From: Chrysemys picta bellii | Lineage: Eukaryota > Chordata > Testudines > Emydidae | Assembly (NCBI RefSeq): GCF_011386835.1 | Contig: NC_088809.1 | Coordinates: 3,171,001-3,235,000, forward strand | DNA length: 64,000 nt | Direction: 5' to 3' | Shown: positions 32,520 through 44,255 of the stretch, in pieces | Layout of the letters: every line of letters starts with the position of its first letter | Position numbering within the stretch: position 1 is the first letter of the stretch | Notes under the pieces: generated by a model | Database searches by the model: none | Told to the model about the DNA's origin: nothing | The model's input: only the letters and a program-made list of their open reading frames with translations | Program-made: the position numbers and the translations under genes

Positions 32520-35500
32520 GTGAGAGCAACGGGAGTCGGTGATTGGGGGTTGCTGGGGGTCAGGGGTCAGTTATTGGGAGTTGCTGGGAGGGTCGGGGGC
32601 TGAGGGAGTCTGTTATTGGGGGTTGCTGGGGGCTGAGAGGTTATTGGGGGCCTGGATGGCACAGGAGCTATTGGGGACCATTGGGGGGCTGGTAGGTGGG
32701 GGCCTGGCAGTGGGGGGTTATTGATAGGGGCTGGGAGTGGTAGGTGGGGGTCTGGGGGAACCTGGCAGACAGAGGTGGCTGTTGGAGGAGACTGATAAGT
32801 GAGGAGATTATTGGGAGTCAGGGTGGGGAGAGGCAGTGCCTGGCCTGTAGGTACAGGAGGGGAGGGCAGAGTGGGAGGGGAGCTGATATGGAACTTGGGC
32901 TGGGAGCAGGAAGGTGGGGAAGGGAGAAGGCGTGAGATGGAAGGCTCAGGGGTGAAGGTGATGGGGCCAGGGTACTGTGGGGTATGGGATACATCCTTGC
33001 ATGTGAGTGCAGTGGAAATGGGGGGGCTGTTACAAGTAACAGTGGGGTGGAAGTGGCACTGGGTGGGTGACTCCAAGCAGTGGAGCCAAACCTGCTGTTT
33101 GAAGGGATTCCCAAGTCCATGCTCCCCCTGGCAGAGAAGGACAAAACCCTCTCAGCTGTCACCACAGCCGAGATCCAAGTTCATCCAGTCAAATGTTTCT
33201 CTTCCCAGCTTTCTCCTTGTTCTCTAAAAATGCTGAGGAAGAGACAAAGGAAGGGGACAGTGCTGGGACTGAAGACACCATTATATTCCTTTTGAAGAAA
33301 GCCAAGGTAAACTCACAAGGCCCTAGATTACTATTAGTAGCATTTGCACAGCCCCAAGAGCTCTAGTCACAGACCAGGACCCCCAACATTTTACCCACGT
33401 AGCTTTCTTATTAAATACACTAACTTCAGTGAAATAAGCATACTGGTTTGGTGAGGAATTGCTGGGCACTTCTATTGCGAGAGCCTACCGGGAGGCCTTT
33501 TGTGAGATGAACTCAGCACTCTCAGCTATGCATCCTATTAATGAGCCAGTCCAGACGCTTGGAGGCATGGATGGGGGGAGGGAGCCCAAGTATCAGCTAG
33601 CACTGAGGAGTCCATAAGGAGGGCAGAGATGAACTGCTCTTCCCATGACATTGATCAGAGCAGCATCTGGCAGTTTATGCTGTTCTGTCTCTGCTCTTGT
33701 GAGCAGCATTGGCATAGATGTGTTCACCTGCACAGTGACACCCTTGCTTGGCCTGCCGGTACACTGGGATCAGCATTCCCACATGCTGGGATCTCTAATC
33801 ATCGTAGATTTTCCCTTCTCTCCGCTTCCAGCTCAGCATCATGAAGGGGGAGCTTGAGGAAGCAGAGCGGATTCTGCACGAAGCCGTCCGACTCTCCCAT
33901 CAGTCGGACAACAAGAAAGCCATCATCTATACCTATGACCTGGTAATACTCCCAGGAAAGCTGTGTGTGAGACAGGGGTCCTCACCGCTGCCATGGATGT
34001 GGTCTCGGTCTCTCTGTCCCAAGCATGGGCTCAAACCTCTGAGCTTGATACATTTATGATTGGGATCATATGACATGGCTGGCTGGGGTAGCTGGGGCCT
34101 GGACTCCCTTGCAGTCTTGTTTTTATATTCCTATTACTTCCCTTGCCCTCCACTGGGCAGTAATTTCAGCAGCTGGTAACATGTTTTTGCTGGGTGGAAG
34201 TTGCAGGTAAAAAGAGGGGGAAACTTTTTTGTGCAAAGCTAGCCTAAGGTCAGCAATAGCCTCACGTGGTGAAGCTTCGGCATCCCTAAGCGCTTTCTCC
34301 TTCTCTTCTAGATGGCAAACCTTGCATTCCTGAGGGGTCAGCTGGACAGCGTGAGTAAAGTCCTATCACTTGAGTCTGTGAAGAGCCCTGTACTGTGTCT
34401 GAGATCTTCAGAGGGCTGCCTACAATGTTAAGTATTATGGCTCACAGCTGGGTTATGCTAAACAATTCTGCTAAGGCCAGTTTCAGGCATAGATGCCCTA
34501 CCTAGCACCAGCACCACCACTAGCATCCCTGGGCGCTGGGTCTTTAATATACTTCCACTTTTGTTTTAGGCAGAGAAGCTCTTCAAAGCAGCAATGAGCT
34601 TCTTGCTGGCTGGGGACATGAAGCAGGTAAGGGCTTCTCTGCACAGGCTTCCTGCTGGGCGTGAGGTCCCCACAGCTGCTGTAGCATTCCTTACACTACC
34701 TCTTGCTTGGGGGAAGATGTGGCCTTGCACCATTCCCTACAGCGCCTCCTACGGGGAGCTGCTGGTACTGGAGTGGCAGTGAGCTTCCCTGCCATTCAAG
34801 CAGTATCTTCTGGAGGTAGCTGTTCATTTACACCACGTATAGGGCATTATCTTGGCCTGCGTCTGGTCTCTGAGGAAGCAGTGGTTCTGCTGTAAGGATC
34901 AAAGAGAGGAGTGATTGTGGCTGCCCCCTCTAATGTGCCTTTGACTTCCTCTCCCTCCTGACAGGATGACAATGCCATCATTGAAATGTCTCTCAAGCTG
35001 GCCAGTATCTATGCTGCTCAGAACCAGTGAGTACCGGGGTGAGGCTGGAGTGCAGATGATTGTTAGCTCCAGGATACCAGTGGTGATTTTGGGGCAGGGG
35101 AAGCTCTTACTTCTGATCTGGGGAGGAGAAAAGGTCCTGTGTTGAGGGGTGGAGGCGTTCTACTAGCTTGGGGGTGGGGGCTTCCCCATCCTATAGGGTA
35201 TTCTCCACATGGAGTCCTCAGTCAGTGACTTTCATGAGCTTCCTGTGTGTGTGAGTCACATACGTGGCACCTGTAGGCCACCTGTGTCCCAGCAGCAGGG
35301 CAAGGCCCAGCTGCTCTGTAGCATGCTCTCCAGCTAGGTCCTCTGCCACTTGAGATGGAAATAGCTGCAAACAGCTGTAGGGACAAATCCCATTGATCTT
35401 GCAGAGAAAACCCACAGAACGGCTGAACGCCTTTGGACTCAATTTCAGTGTTTACAAATGTAGTTGGTGACTGGCTGGCTTGTCAGCGTGGTAGGCGAGT

Positions 35501-38366
35501 GCTCTGTCTGTAGGCCAGGGGCAGCAGCAGGGCACGCTCCATCCCGTGTCCCGTGAGCAAGAGGGGGAGGCTACTTCTCTAGAGCTGCCAGAACTCTGGG
35601 CCTGTTTGCTTAGGTGACCAAGAACCAAGCCACCAGATTAGGAGGGGAGGGAAGGGTCCCAGCAGGAAGCAACTGACCCTCAGGGTAACCGTAATGTGGC
35701 TTGTCTCCCAGGAATGCCCAGTGTGTGGTGGTAGTGAGCTAACGCTGCTGGTGTGGGATAAATGGCCTGGCTTTGCTGAGCTCTGACCTTTGCCCTTTGC
35801 TGTGCAGACACAAGCTGGCTCTTGCTGGCTATGAGTTCTGCATCCTGACCCTGGATGAGAAGATAGCCAAATACAAGGACTTGCCTGAGGATGTCCTCCC
35901 AGGTAGGAAGCTCCTGGGCTTTTGCTGTCATCAGTGTAGCTTTCTGCCTCTCTAGGGACCTTCCCATGTTGCCATTGGTATCTCTCCTGCCTCTTACAGC
36001 CCCTTCCTCCCATTCCCTCACTGGCTTCTTCTCTCATGAGCTGCAGTCAAGCTCTGTGTCCTTCCCTTCCCCATCTTACATCTCTTTGTTTCCTTCACCA
36101 CCCTGTCACCTGTGCACTCCCACCCCCACTGTCCAACCTTCTCCTTCATTCTCCCTGTGTCTGCTCTAGCTCTAACACTTCACACTGGCTCCCTGCCCAT
36201 GGAGCCCTTAATCTATCTTACTGCCCAGCTGTCCTGCCATTTGTCACAGCCATACCTGCTGCCTCTGCCTCACCCTCTGCATTTGCCATTAAGTAAGGTG
36301 AGGCAGGGCAGAGATCTTCTCAGGAGCGTGAGGGTGCTGCTCTGGCAATATTACTCAGTGCTGATCCTTTGACAATGCTTGGACAGGTCTCGGTAAAAAT
36401 CCCCTCCGGGGGCTGTCTAGTGTCCATTCCTGAGAGAAGTGGGCAGCGCTTTGACCCATCTCTTTTCCTGCTCACAGCAGAGGAAAGAGCCAACACGTAT
36501 CTCCTGCTTGGTCTGTGCCTTGACTCATATGGTCGCTACCTCCTGGCCAACAAACAGCTGCCTGGGGCCCAAAGAATGTATGAGAGGGCGCTGCAGATCT
36601 CCAAGGAGGTCCAGGGAGACACCCATCCCCAGGTGAGCAGGGACTGATGGCTGGACTCACAAGAAGCACTGGGGGCTCAGCATGGCACATGCTGGAGCAG
36701 CAGCTGTGAGCTCATGCCCCTGCAGGGGGTCGAGAGTAAACATGTGCCAGTGCCCAGGCAGGGGAGGACTGAGCTAGATCTGTCCTGGTCTGCCAGCACG
36801 GAAACCTATTGCGCTGACCCATTCATCTATGGGGCGATGGTATGAGCCCTCCTTTGTGCTGCTTGGGCACTGGTGTGCCAGGGCCAGCTAAGCTGGATAT
36901 TCAGCCTGCCATAGCTGTAGGTCAAGACAGGACCCCGTATCTGCAGTGAGATTAGTGAAGTTCTAAAAGCAAAACTCCTCCTCCTCCTCCCCCAGCTCTA
37001 AGACTTCCTCTCCCTGTCCTGGTGCAGACCGTGGTACTGATGAATGACTTGGCAACTGTGCTGGATGCCCAGGGCCTCTATGAGGAGGCATATACACATG
37101 TGAAGAGGGCATCTGAATTGGCAAAGCAGACTGAGCACCCCGAGGAGCACATGGTGCTGAATAACCTTGCAGGAATTCTGATGCACAAAGGTAAGTATTG
37201 ACACCCAGCCCAAGCAGCTTAAACAGGAAAGGCGATTTCTTTGCTTATAACTCTCCTGATTGCAGTAAGAGGGTGGGGGGAGGAGAGAGAGAAGGAGCAA
37301 GGCTTGTGCTGTGGCAGTGAACAAGGGACAGGGACTTCAGCGCTCCTGTAGCACTGCTCTCCTTCCCACTCAGTATAATAGCCCTGGCTTGTCTTAAGCA
37401 ACATTTTATGCTGTTTTCAAATTTTAACCTGGCAAGTGAAGATGCCTGTACTGATTGCTTTGTAGTGGGGTATGGGGGGGAGTTGGTGCCTTGGGGGCAG
37501 GTGATTTTAAATTGAGGAGTTGAATTCTTACCTACCACTCCTTGACAGCCACTAACTGCCTCACTCACCCCACTCTGTTGGGCATTGGCTGTAGTGGTAA
37601 TTGCCTGAGAACGCTGCAGTGGTCATGTCCCATCCGAGATCTCAAGCTAGGGGTAGCTGTGTTGGGCTGGCTGCCACTAGTGTTCCATCCCTCCTACAGT
37701 TGGTTCCATGGGCTGAAGACTCTGCAACCATAGAGCAAGATTCATATCTAACCCTTAAATTCTGGAGCCCAGACATGGCTGCTGCCCTACTCTGCACACA
37801 AGGGGAGTAGCTCTGACTAGCAAAGCATGAACAGCCCTTGGTGAAGCTTGTCTGTCTTACTGCTGCAGTGCAGGAGGCAATGCTGCTGCCAATGAAGAGT
37901 GAATCGTGGGCTTCTAGGCTGGCAGGAGTGGTGGGGACTCTCCCCAGCTCCTCCATCCTCAGATCCTGCCTGAGACAGGCTAGTTGAGGTGCTGGTCCTG
38001 TTAGTGACAGCTGCTCATGCACAAAAAGAATGATGAGGGAAGGGACTGGGACAGAGCTGGCTTTTATTTTCTAGATGGAGAACAATTCCCTTTCAACCAT
38101 GAACTAAACCCCAGTCCTCCCTGGTTTGTGCCTGACTGTTCCACGCAGTACTTGAAGTGTAATCACTCAGCTTAGGATGGGGGCAGAGGTGGGTGTAACA
38201 TTCACTTTGCTTTCTTCCTCCGTTGAATGCAGAAGACTTTCTGCAAGCAAAAGAGGTGTACAGAAAAGCCCTGAAACAGGCAGAGCTGAAAGGAGACACA
38301 GCGTCCATGCAGCACATACAAGAGGAACTAGCGGAGCTGGCCAGGCGGAGAAAGCACTCAAACTGA
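32348..38366 (+). CDS. TTC19: TTC19, mitochondrial tetratricopeptide repeat protein, ten exons
   Basis: TTC19 is an inner mitochondrial membrane protein that maintains respiratory complex III by helping clear Rieske protein (UQCRFS1) cleavage fragments. The ten exons join to 1086 nt, 361 residues plus stop; human is 380 (from memory). The N-terminus (MLAALRRGPGLLAAAGRRY) is basic and Ala/Leu-rich, as expected of a mitochondrial presequence. A short hydrophobic segment (VLAALAAFSLF) follows, where human has its membrane-associated stretch. From residue about 85 come TPR helices: AKLSIMKGELEEAERILHEA, MANLAFLRGQL, ASIYAAQNQHKLALAGYEF, LLLGLCLDSYGRYLLA, NDLATVLDAQGLYEEAYTHV and NNLAGILMHKEDFLQAKEVY. 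The linker before the first helix is shorter and less acidic than in human. Start codon: ATG at 32348 is the first in this frame in the CpG-rich region and gives the expected presequence. It is divergent from ZSWIM7 and convergent with NCOR1. Confidence 0.95.
32541..32760 (+). repeat. G-rich degenerate repeat in TTC19 intron 1
   Basis: Repeated TTATTGGGGG-TTGCTGGGGG motifs of irregular length. The coding strand has many runs of four or more G close together, so G-quadruplex formation is plausible. Shares no unit with the upstream array. Confidence 0.6.
33209..33306 (+). CDS. TTC19: TTC19 exon 2
   Basis: Completes a split Ala, then FSLFSKNAEEETKEG to IIFLLKKAK. The end matches human EIIQLLKRAK. 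Acceptor CTTCCCAG, donor GTAAAC. Confidence 0.93.
33832..33942 (+). CDS. TTC19: TTC19 exon 3
   Basis: 37 codons, LSIMKGELEEAERILHEAVR to AIIYTYDL; first TPR region, nearly identical to human LSIMKDEPEEAE. Donor GTAATA. Confidence 0.96.
34312..34350 (+). CDS. TTC19: TTC19 exon 4 (39 bp)
   Basis: 13 codons, MANLAFLRGQLDS, phase 0 on both sides. Acceptor CTTCTAG, donor GTGAGT. Confidence 0.95.
34570..34626 (+). CDS. TTC19: TTC19 exon 5
   Basis: 19 codons, AEKLFKAAMSFLLAGDMKQ, matching human AEQLFKATMSYLLGGGMKQ. Donor GTAAGG. Confidence 0.95.
34965..35026 (+). CDS. TTC19: TTC19 exon 6
   Basis: DDNAIIEMSLKLASIYAAQN plus two bases of a split Gln. Donor GTGAGT. Human reads EDNAIIEISLKLASIYAAQN. 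Confidence 0.95.
35808..35902 (+). CDS. TTC19: TTC19 exon 7
   Basis: HKLALAGYEFCILTLDEKI to PEDVLP. Acceptor GTGCAG, donor GTAGGA. Aligns with human FAVAGYEFCISTLEEKI. Confidence 0.94.
36478..36632 (+). CDS. TTC19: TTC19 exon 8
   Basis: AEERANTYLLLGLCLDSYGR to GDTHPQ. The acceptor is a tandem CAGCAG, so use of the second AG (exon from 36481) would remove one residue without changing frame. Donor GTGAGC. Confidence 0.94.
37028..37190 (+). CDS. TTC19: TTC19 exon 9
   Basis: 54 codons, TVVLMNDLATVLDAQG to NNLAGILMHK plus one base. Donor GTAAGT. Human: TIVLMSDLATTLDAQG. Confidence 0.96.
38233..38366 (+). CDS. TTC19: TTC19 exon 10 with stop
   Basis: Completes a split Glu, then DFLQAKEVYRKALKQAELKG to ELAELARRRKHSN and TGA at 38364-38366. 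The last TPR helix matches human YTQAKEIYQEALKQAKLKK. Confidence 0.95.
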
Positions 38367-38566
38367 ACATGTGATGCACAAATGAGGGAGGCTTGAAGTA
38401 TCTTGGACTGAATAAACTGCTGAAGGCAAGGTGGTGGATTATACAAAGCACAGGAAGGCTGGGATCTGTGTTGCCATTTTCAGTGGGAACTAAAGTAGCT
38501 AATTCCAGGTTCAGTATTGAGTAAGTACTGGTCTTGCCAAACTCAAAATAAAGCTTTGATTTGAAT
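38367..38566 (+). terminator. TTC19: TTC19 3' UTR with two AATAAA poly(A) signals
   Basis: AATAAA at 38411-38416 and again at 38547-38552. The second is followed within about 20 bases by TTGATTTGAATTGCTGGGG. Either could be used. Confidence 0.65.
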
Positions 38567-40979
38567 TGCTGGGGACTGAAGGCTCATTAGTCCATGAACA
38601 GAGTGCACTGGTGAACACTGAATAGTATTTGAATTACCAAGTGTAAATGTGCTTTGCTTTAATCTGAGGTCTCTCACTACGAGGGAAAGTGGATTCAGTG
38701 GGTGTGTTGACCAGTGCTCAGAATGATGTGCCTTTTAAAAATTACAAGTCATGAGAGCTCCTACTGAATGCCTCAACAAAAACAGTAAAATCATTAATGC
38801 TTTCTCACTTTCCCTTTACCCTGCTAGAGCACTACTAGTGCCCAGTACAGCAATGCAGAGCTATTTACATAGAAGGAAGGAGGGTAGAGGATGGTAGTAA
38901 AAAGCAGTTTCGTTTAGCTGTTAACGGAGAAGGGATAGAACCATTAATAGAGGCCAAGCCTGTTTTTTTTTTTTTTTTTTTCTTCCAACTGCAGGGAAAA
39001 AATGCAGTTAAGGCATTTCAGCTAGACTGCTGGGAGAGGCAAGGGTATAGAAAGATTATCAAGGGGGTAGGGTACAAACCCTGGGACTTTAAGTCAAACA
39101 GGTACTGCTGCAGAAGGGATAAAACAGGGCCCCCAAATGAGGCCACTTCTCCCCCAACATCAGAACTGTGCAGAGAGGACCCCTTCCCCATGGGGGGGGG
39201 GGGGGGTGTTCTGGAACCCATGTGGCATCCCCCCTTCTCCTAGCTATGTGACCTTTAGGAAGAACTGCAGGGAGGTCCAGGTAAACTGAATCAGCTGCAG
39301 GAACCAATTCAAGCAGGGCCTGATGAATGGAAGTATGCAGTGGCTTTCCTGTAGTCTTTACTCTAAACATTCTCTCCCACCCTAGCCCCACTGAAAGGGT
39401 TAAAAAAAACTAAACCAGAAAGTTGTGGAACAAACATGCACCATACCACCATCACATTGTTCATTGGGGTTCTCTATTTTAGCCCTTTCTCTTGTCTACA
39501 TTCGTGGTAAGACCAATAGGACCCATGCACAGTGGGCTGGTAGATACTGTGAATCATGTTCAGGAATGTCATGACTTAGTCTGGTTCAGTTCTCCTCTGT
39601 AAAATGGAAATGATAGCCCTTCCCTGCAGTCAGAGTAGCAGCCGTGTTAGTCTGTATCTGCAAAAAGAACAGGAGTACTTGTGGCACCTTAGAGACTAAC
39701 AAATTTATTAGAGCATAAGCTTTTGTGGACTACAGCCCACTTGCATCCGAAGAAGTGGGCTGTAGTCCACGAAAGTTTATGCTCTAATAAATTTGTTAGT
39801 CTCTAAGGTGCCACAAGTACTCCTGTTCTTCCCTGGAGTGAGGCACTTACACTACTGCCACTGAGCCTTTAGAGAGAGCTGCCTTAGCACCTTTCAAAAA
39901 TGGAAACAAATCTGCTATCTGTCCTAGAGAGCAGATCTGTCTCCTCTAGACCACAGTATCCACAAATTCACCTGTTGTGAGGGGAAGATTGTTCTGTGTT
40001 CCCAAGACAGGTCATTTGTTTGTTCAGATATATATTAATCCACTTCAGTTTCACTACCTGTTCCCAGAGTGCACTTACTGAGCCAGACCCAATTACCTGC
40101 TTGTTAAAGATTTTCCTTCCACAGTGTAAAGGTTACAAAACTCAATCATTATTGGCTGTTGCTAAACACCCGAAGCTTCCTGCTGCAAGAGGAAGTTAGT
40201 TGTTCTGCTCCAAAACAATGACAGGAGTGCCTCCCCCCACCTAGAGCTGGAGCACTGTACTTTGTACTGATATGCAGATGTGGCCTTTGAACAGTTCATA
40301 GCAAGCCTACCCGAGAGGGAAGGATAAAATGAAGATTGTTATAACAATCTCAAGGATAGTTAAGGGGGCAGAATTACTTAAAGTAGTGTCAGACAAGTGG
40401 AGCTAGCTTTAGGATTTTCAATAAGCAGAGTAGGGAAGAGGTTTGTTTACCATCATATTCAAGAGCACACCTGAACATTGTTACTGTTCAGATTACTTAC
40501 ACTAGTGTTGTTGGGCAGCAGATCAGTTAATCTTCAATGCATGCAGGTTGGGTCCTCTCTAGCTTGCATAGCTTGGCCTTCTAGCAGGCATGCATGAACT
40601 CCTAGGGCAGTTTAGTGAATAGTAGGGCTAGGAGCCTGATTTCCAAGCTTAGGTTTATTTCCACAATGAATTGCTAAGGGAAGAGCAAACTCAACAATTA
40701 CAGGCTCAGGTGTGCCCACAGAGAATGAAGGACTAAATACCCTATGCATTTTATACCACATTCACTGTAGTACGAACATGCTGTTACCAGATGCATGTTT
40801 TTGGCTAGATGGATTTCTACTTCCTAGAACTCCAATGGTCTATTCTAGTGTTGTAATCTGAGACTACTTGAATTTCAGTGCCCTAGGGGGTTGCTTCAGC
40901 TATTTCTGTCAATTGGTGTGTCTGTCATTCTCATCAACACAGCTTGATGCTGTGAAACAAGAGGGACACAGAGCAAAAG
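38567..40979. other. Intergenic region between convergent TTC19 and NCOR1
   Basis: Contains a T20-type run near 38963-38982, a run of about 15 G at 39192-39206, a plus-strand MIR-like fragment near 39580-39626 and the fold-back element that interrupts it. No exon seen. Confidence 0.6.
39627..39827. mobile_element. Head-to-head fold-back repeat (probably Penelope-like)
   Basis: The left arm begins CAGAGTAGCAGCCGTGTTAG and continues with the same GAACAGGAGTAC and GAGACTAAC blocks as the copy at 14803. The right arm is its reverse complement, joined at a short spacer near 39740. CTTCCCTG flanks it at 39619-39626 and 39828-39835 (8-bp target duplication). It sits inside an older MIR-like fragment. 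Confidence 0.65.
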
Positions 40980-43900
40980 AAAATTGAGAACTGATCCCCT
41001 TTATTGATTGGTCTGAATCCAGAAGTCATTGTCTAGTGAAGACATTTTGTGGAAAAAAACCCTGAATTTTAGCATGACGCATGGGTTTTTTCAAGTCTTA
41101 AATGTTTTCATATCAGAATCACTAAACATACCAAGATGAAAACATTGTGAAAGCGCTGATCAGAAATCAACAGTTACGAATTTGTAGTAAGCTACTTTTG
41201 TAAACCATGATTTACAGACACCTTCCTGTTTGAAACAAGCCTGGTGTAATTCCATAGTCAAAGGCTACTGGACTTTTTTTTTTTTTTTTTTTAATAATGC
41301 TTAGGCTCTAGGTGTTATCAAAAATTAAAACTTGGGGAACAACCCTAAAAAAACTGCTTCACAATAAGAAAAACAAAATTAGATGTGCAAATGCCATTCT
41401 TATCCTATGCCTCTGAGGGTTATTCCTCAACTGAGGGGCTGCTTAACTACCCTTATTTAGTTTGGATACCTTGCAGCAGCAGTAAAGAGATCACACAGAT
41501 TTCCCTCCTTTATGTAAATTAGGCTAAAGAACAGATGATGTTCATACAGTACAATTAACCACAGGCTTTGCAGGTACAAGCCTCTATTTGAAACATACTG
41601 AGGTTTTTGTTACACTGAGGAAAGGAGAAAAGAACAATTTTGGAATGGCACTCCGTTTTTCACTTTCCCAAATTTAAATTCACAATATGGGGAGACCAAC
41701 TTATAGCAGTGTCCTTCAAGATGAGTTAAGAAAATAAAGGAAAGTTAAAATCAGGGGGATAGGGACTCCAAACAGAGTTGTTCACTTTACACCTGACATG
41801 CTTCAGGCTTTTCACATTTTCAGGAGGACTAAAGATTTTAACACTTCCAGCTGATTTTAACTCTGCAGGATACAGCATTTAAAGACAGCAGCAAAGCAAA
41901 TCTGCAATACTTACAGCTCATCAAGTTTCCAAGACAGATTGCAAACCAGCAGAGAGGAGTCTAAAATCTCTTGTTGCTTTCTCTTTCCTACAGTTGGGAA
42001 AATCTGGGGTTCTCTTCAATAAAGTACAACACACTTTTAAAAGATTTACAGCACAAGGGGTTCTGTACCTCTTCCCATTTGTTAACTAAAGGCAAAGGGC
42101 ATCACAGACCTATTAAACACAGCACCTGCATGGCCTCCAGGTTACAGCTAACACAAATTTTTATACCTTCCAGACATAAGGAAATGCAAATACAGGTCTA
42201 AAATTAAACCTCCTTCAGTAGGATGAAAGATTGTGATAAGTTTGACAACCTCTTCCTGAGACAAATGCTGAATGTGGTCTTGGTTCCAATTGCTGAAGGG
42301 ACATGCTGCTTAAATGTTTCATTTAATAGTTGACTTTGCCTGCCACCCACCCATTCAATAGTTTTCTCCCCATATCAATACTTGTCTCCTTGTACCCCAG
42401 AGCACTTAAACTCATGGTCCTGGGGCCAGTGCAACCATATAAAAGTGGTTTCAGAGTAGCAGCCGTGTTAAGTCTGTATCTGCAAAAACGAACAGGAGTA
42501 TTGTGGCACCTTAGAGACTAACAAATTTATTAGAGCATAAGCTTTCGTGGGCTACTTCGTGCATCCGAAGAAGTTGGCAGTAGCCCACGAAAGCTTATGC
42601 TCTAATAAATTTGTTAGTCTCTAAGGTGCCACAAGTACTCCTGTTCTTTTTGCATATAAAAGTGAAACGTGGCAAACAGATTCCAACTGACACGGTGGCC
42701 GCACTAATCAGATGCATGTATACATGTACTACAAATATATTACTACAGTAGAGGCCTCTAATTCCAGCAGGCACTGACAGATGACTGATTAAAAAGACCC
42801 TCTTCTAGTACCATAAACAATTTTTTTTTAGAGAGAGTCTCTATCAAGTAAAGTTTAGGGGTTGGTTCAATATAAAAAATTAGGTTTCCGTGCAAATCAT
42901 TTTTCTTACTGGACTAGGTTTTAAAATGCATGTTAAAAGACATTTAAAAATTAGAATGAAGTGAGCAATAATCACAGTATCTTTTTCAAACTGGCTGTCA
43001 GAGCCCAGAAAGTTGACTCTCATGTTCCTTGATTACAAAGCTCAGAAGTAGCTTTATTTATTATTATTTTTTAAACTAGAGCAGTGGATATATTTTTCTT
43101 GATGGACCCAACAACCCACCCAGAGCCTTTGTTCACTTAAGCAATCTGCTGTGATTTATATGGATATATATGGTAGTAAAATTTGTTAAAATAGTAGCCT
43201 TTTTCAGCTGCATACAATGCAGAAACAGAAAACATTAAAATAGTCTTTTGGGGTACAGTTAAATTACCAGTGTGCATAACAGTGAGGTATGACTCCAGAA
43301 GCTGCTTGGTTGGGTTTTTTTTGTGATTGTTTTTTCTTTTTAAACTGAACCATAACATACCCATGCAATAATATTTCTGCAGTGTTGCTAAATAAAACTG
43401 ACCGCACTGAAAATTTACAATGTGGCAGAAATTTAAAAATCAAAGAAATATATCATCTTACCCCAGCAGACCTGACTATGTTAATGTACAGAATTTGTTA
43501 AGGGGTCAGTCTTAAAAATCAACATTTTCACAAGAGCTTGAACACCACTGTGTCTAGGGAAAAAATTAAATTGAAGCACACCACCAGTAAGAGGTGGCAT
43601 TGCATTAACGGGCAATGATGCCATGTCGGTTGGAAGAGTAAGGTATGAAGAGTACTCTACACTTGAGAAAATGCTTTAAAAAAATTACAAAATGACCCCC
43701 AAGGTTTATGCAATGATTTGAACGTAAGTACACCAGAGACTATAGCAAGGGAAAAAACACTGCAAAAAGTACTCTCTATTTACAGAAGAATGATTTAAAG
43801 ACATTATGGTTTTCTTTACAAATAGATGTAGAACAGGAATAGTCCACTTTTTAAAAAGTCTTTACATATTTATCTTTAGTACGTCAACCCTCCTCGATCA

Positions 43901-44067
43901 CGATCCTCCTACACGTGGTCTGTGCAGACGGAATCTTTTCGATTTACTCTCCAAATAGCTCCCCATCATTTCTTCGTGTGTGGCCCTTGCTCTCTTGGGA
44001 AGTCCCTTTGGGCATAAGTCAAAAATAGAGTTTTTTCGACCCACAAACTAAAAAAACTCTGCATAGT
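40980..44067 (-). other. NCOR1: NCOR1 3' UTR (probable extent)
   Basis: Below the stop at 44068, a minus-strand AATAAA (plus TTTATT at 41000-41005) would end a 3.1-kb 3' UTR near 40980, about the length I recall for human. Other AATAAA sites occur, for example near 43055, so shorter forms are possible. The stretch is AT-rich, carries a poly(A)-sense run (plus-strand T run at about 41274-41292) and contains a fold-back insertion. Confidence 0.55.
42448..42652. mobile_element. Head-to-head fold-back repeat (probably Penelope-like) in NCOR1 3' UTR
   Basis: Same family as 39627. Arms of about 70 bp (about 42482-42557 and 42581-42652) pair almost perfectly. CATATAAAAGTG is duplicated at 42436-42447 and 42653-42664, a 12-bp target duplication. 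Confidence 0.7.
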
Positions 44068-44255
44068 TCAGTCATCACTGTCAGACAGAGTCTCATATTG
44101 TGCTGAAAGCAGTGGTGCAGGCTCTCGCTCCCATATCCTGTTCTGTTGGTGAGTGGCTGCTTGGCTCATGGATGGTGGGGCACATGCAATGGACGTTGGT
44201 GGTGTACTGCTGAGCATCCGCATTGTCAAGGGGTTGTAAGGAAACTGAGTTGATC
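44068..44255 (-). CDS. NCOR1: NCOR1 last coding exon
   Basis: [20 protein letters not shown] to [12 protein letters not shown] and TGA (44070-44068). Acceptor GACTTAG. Confidence 0.96.
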
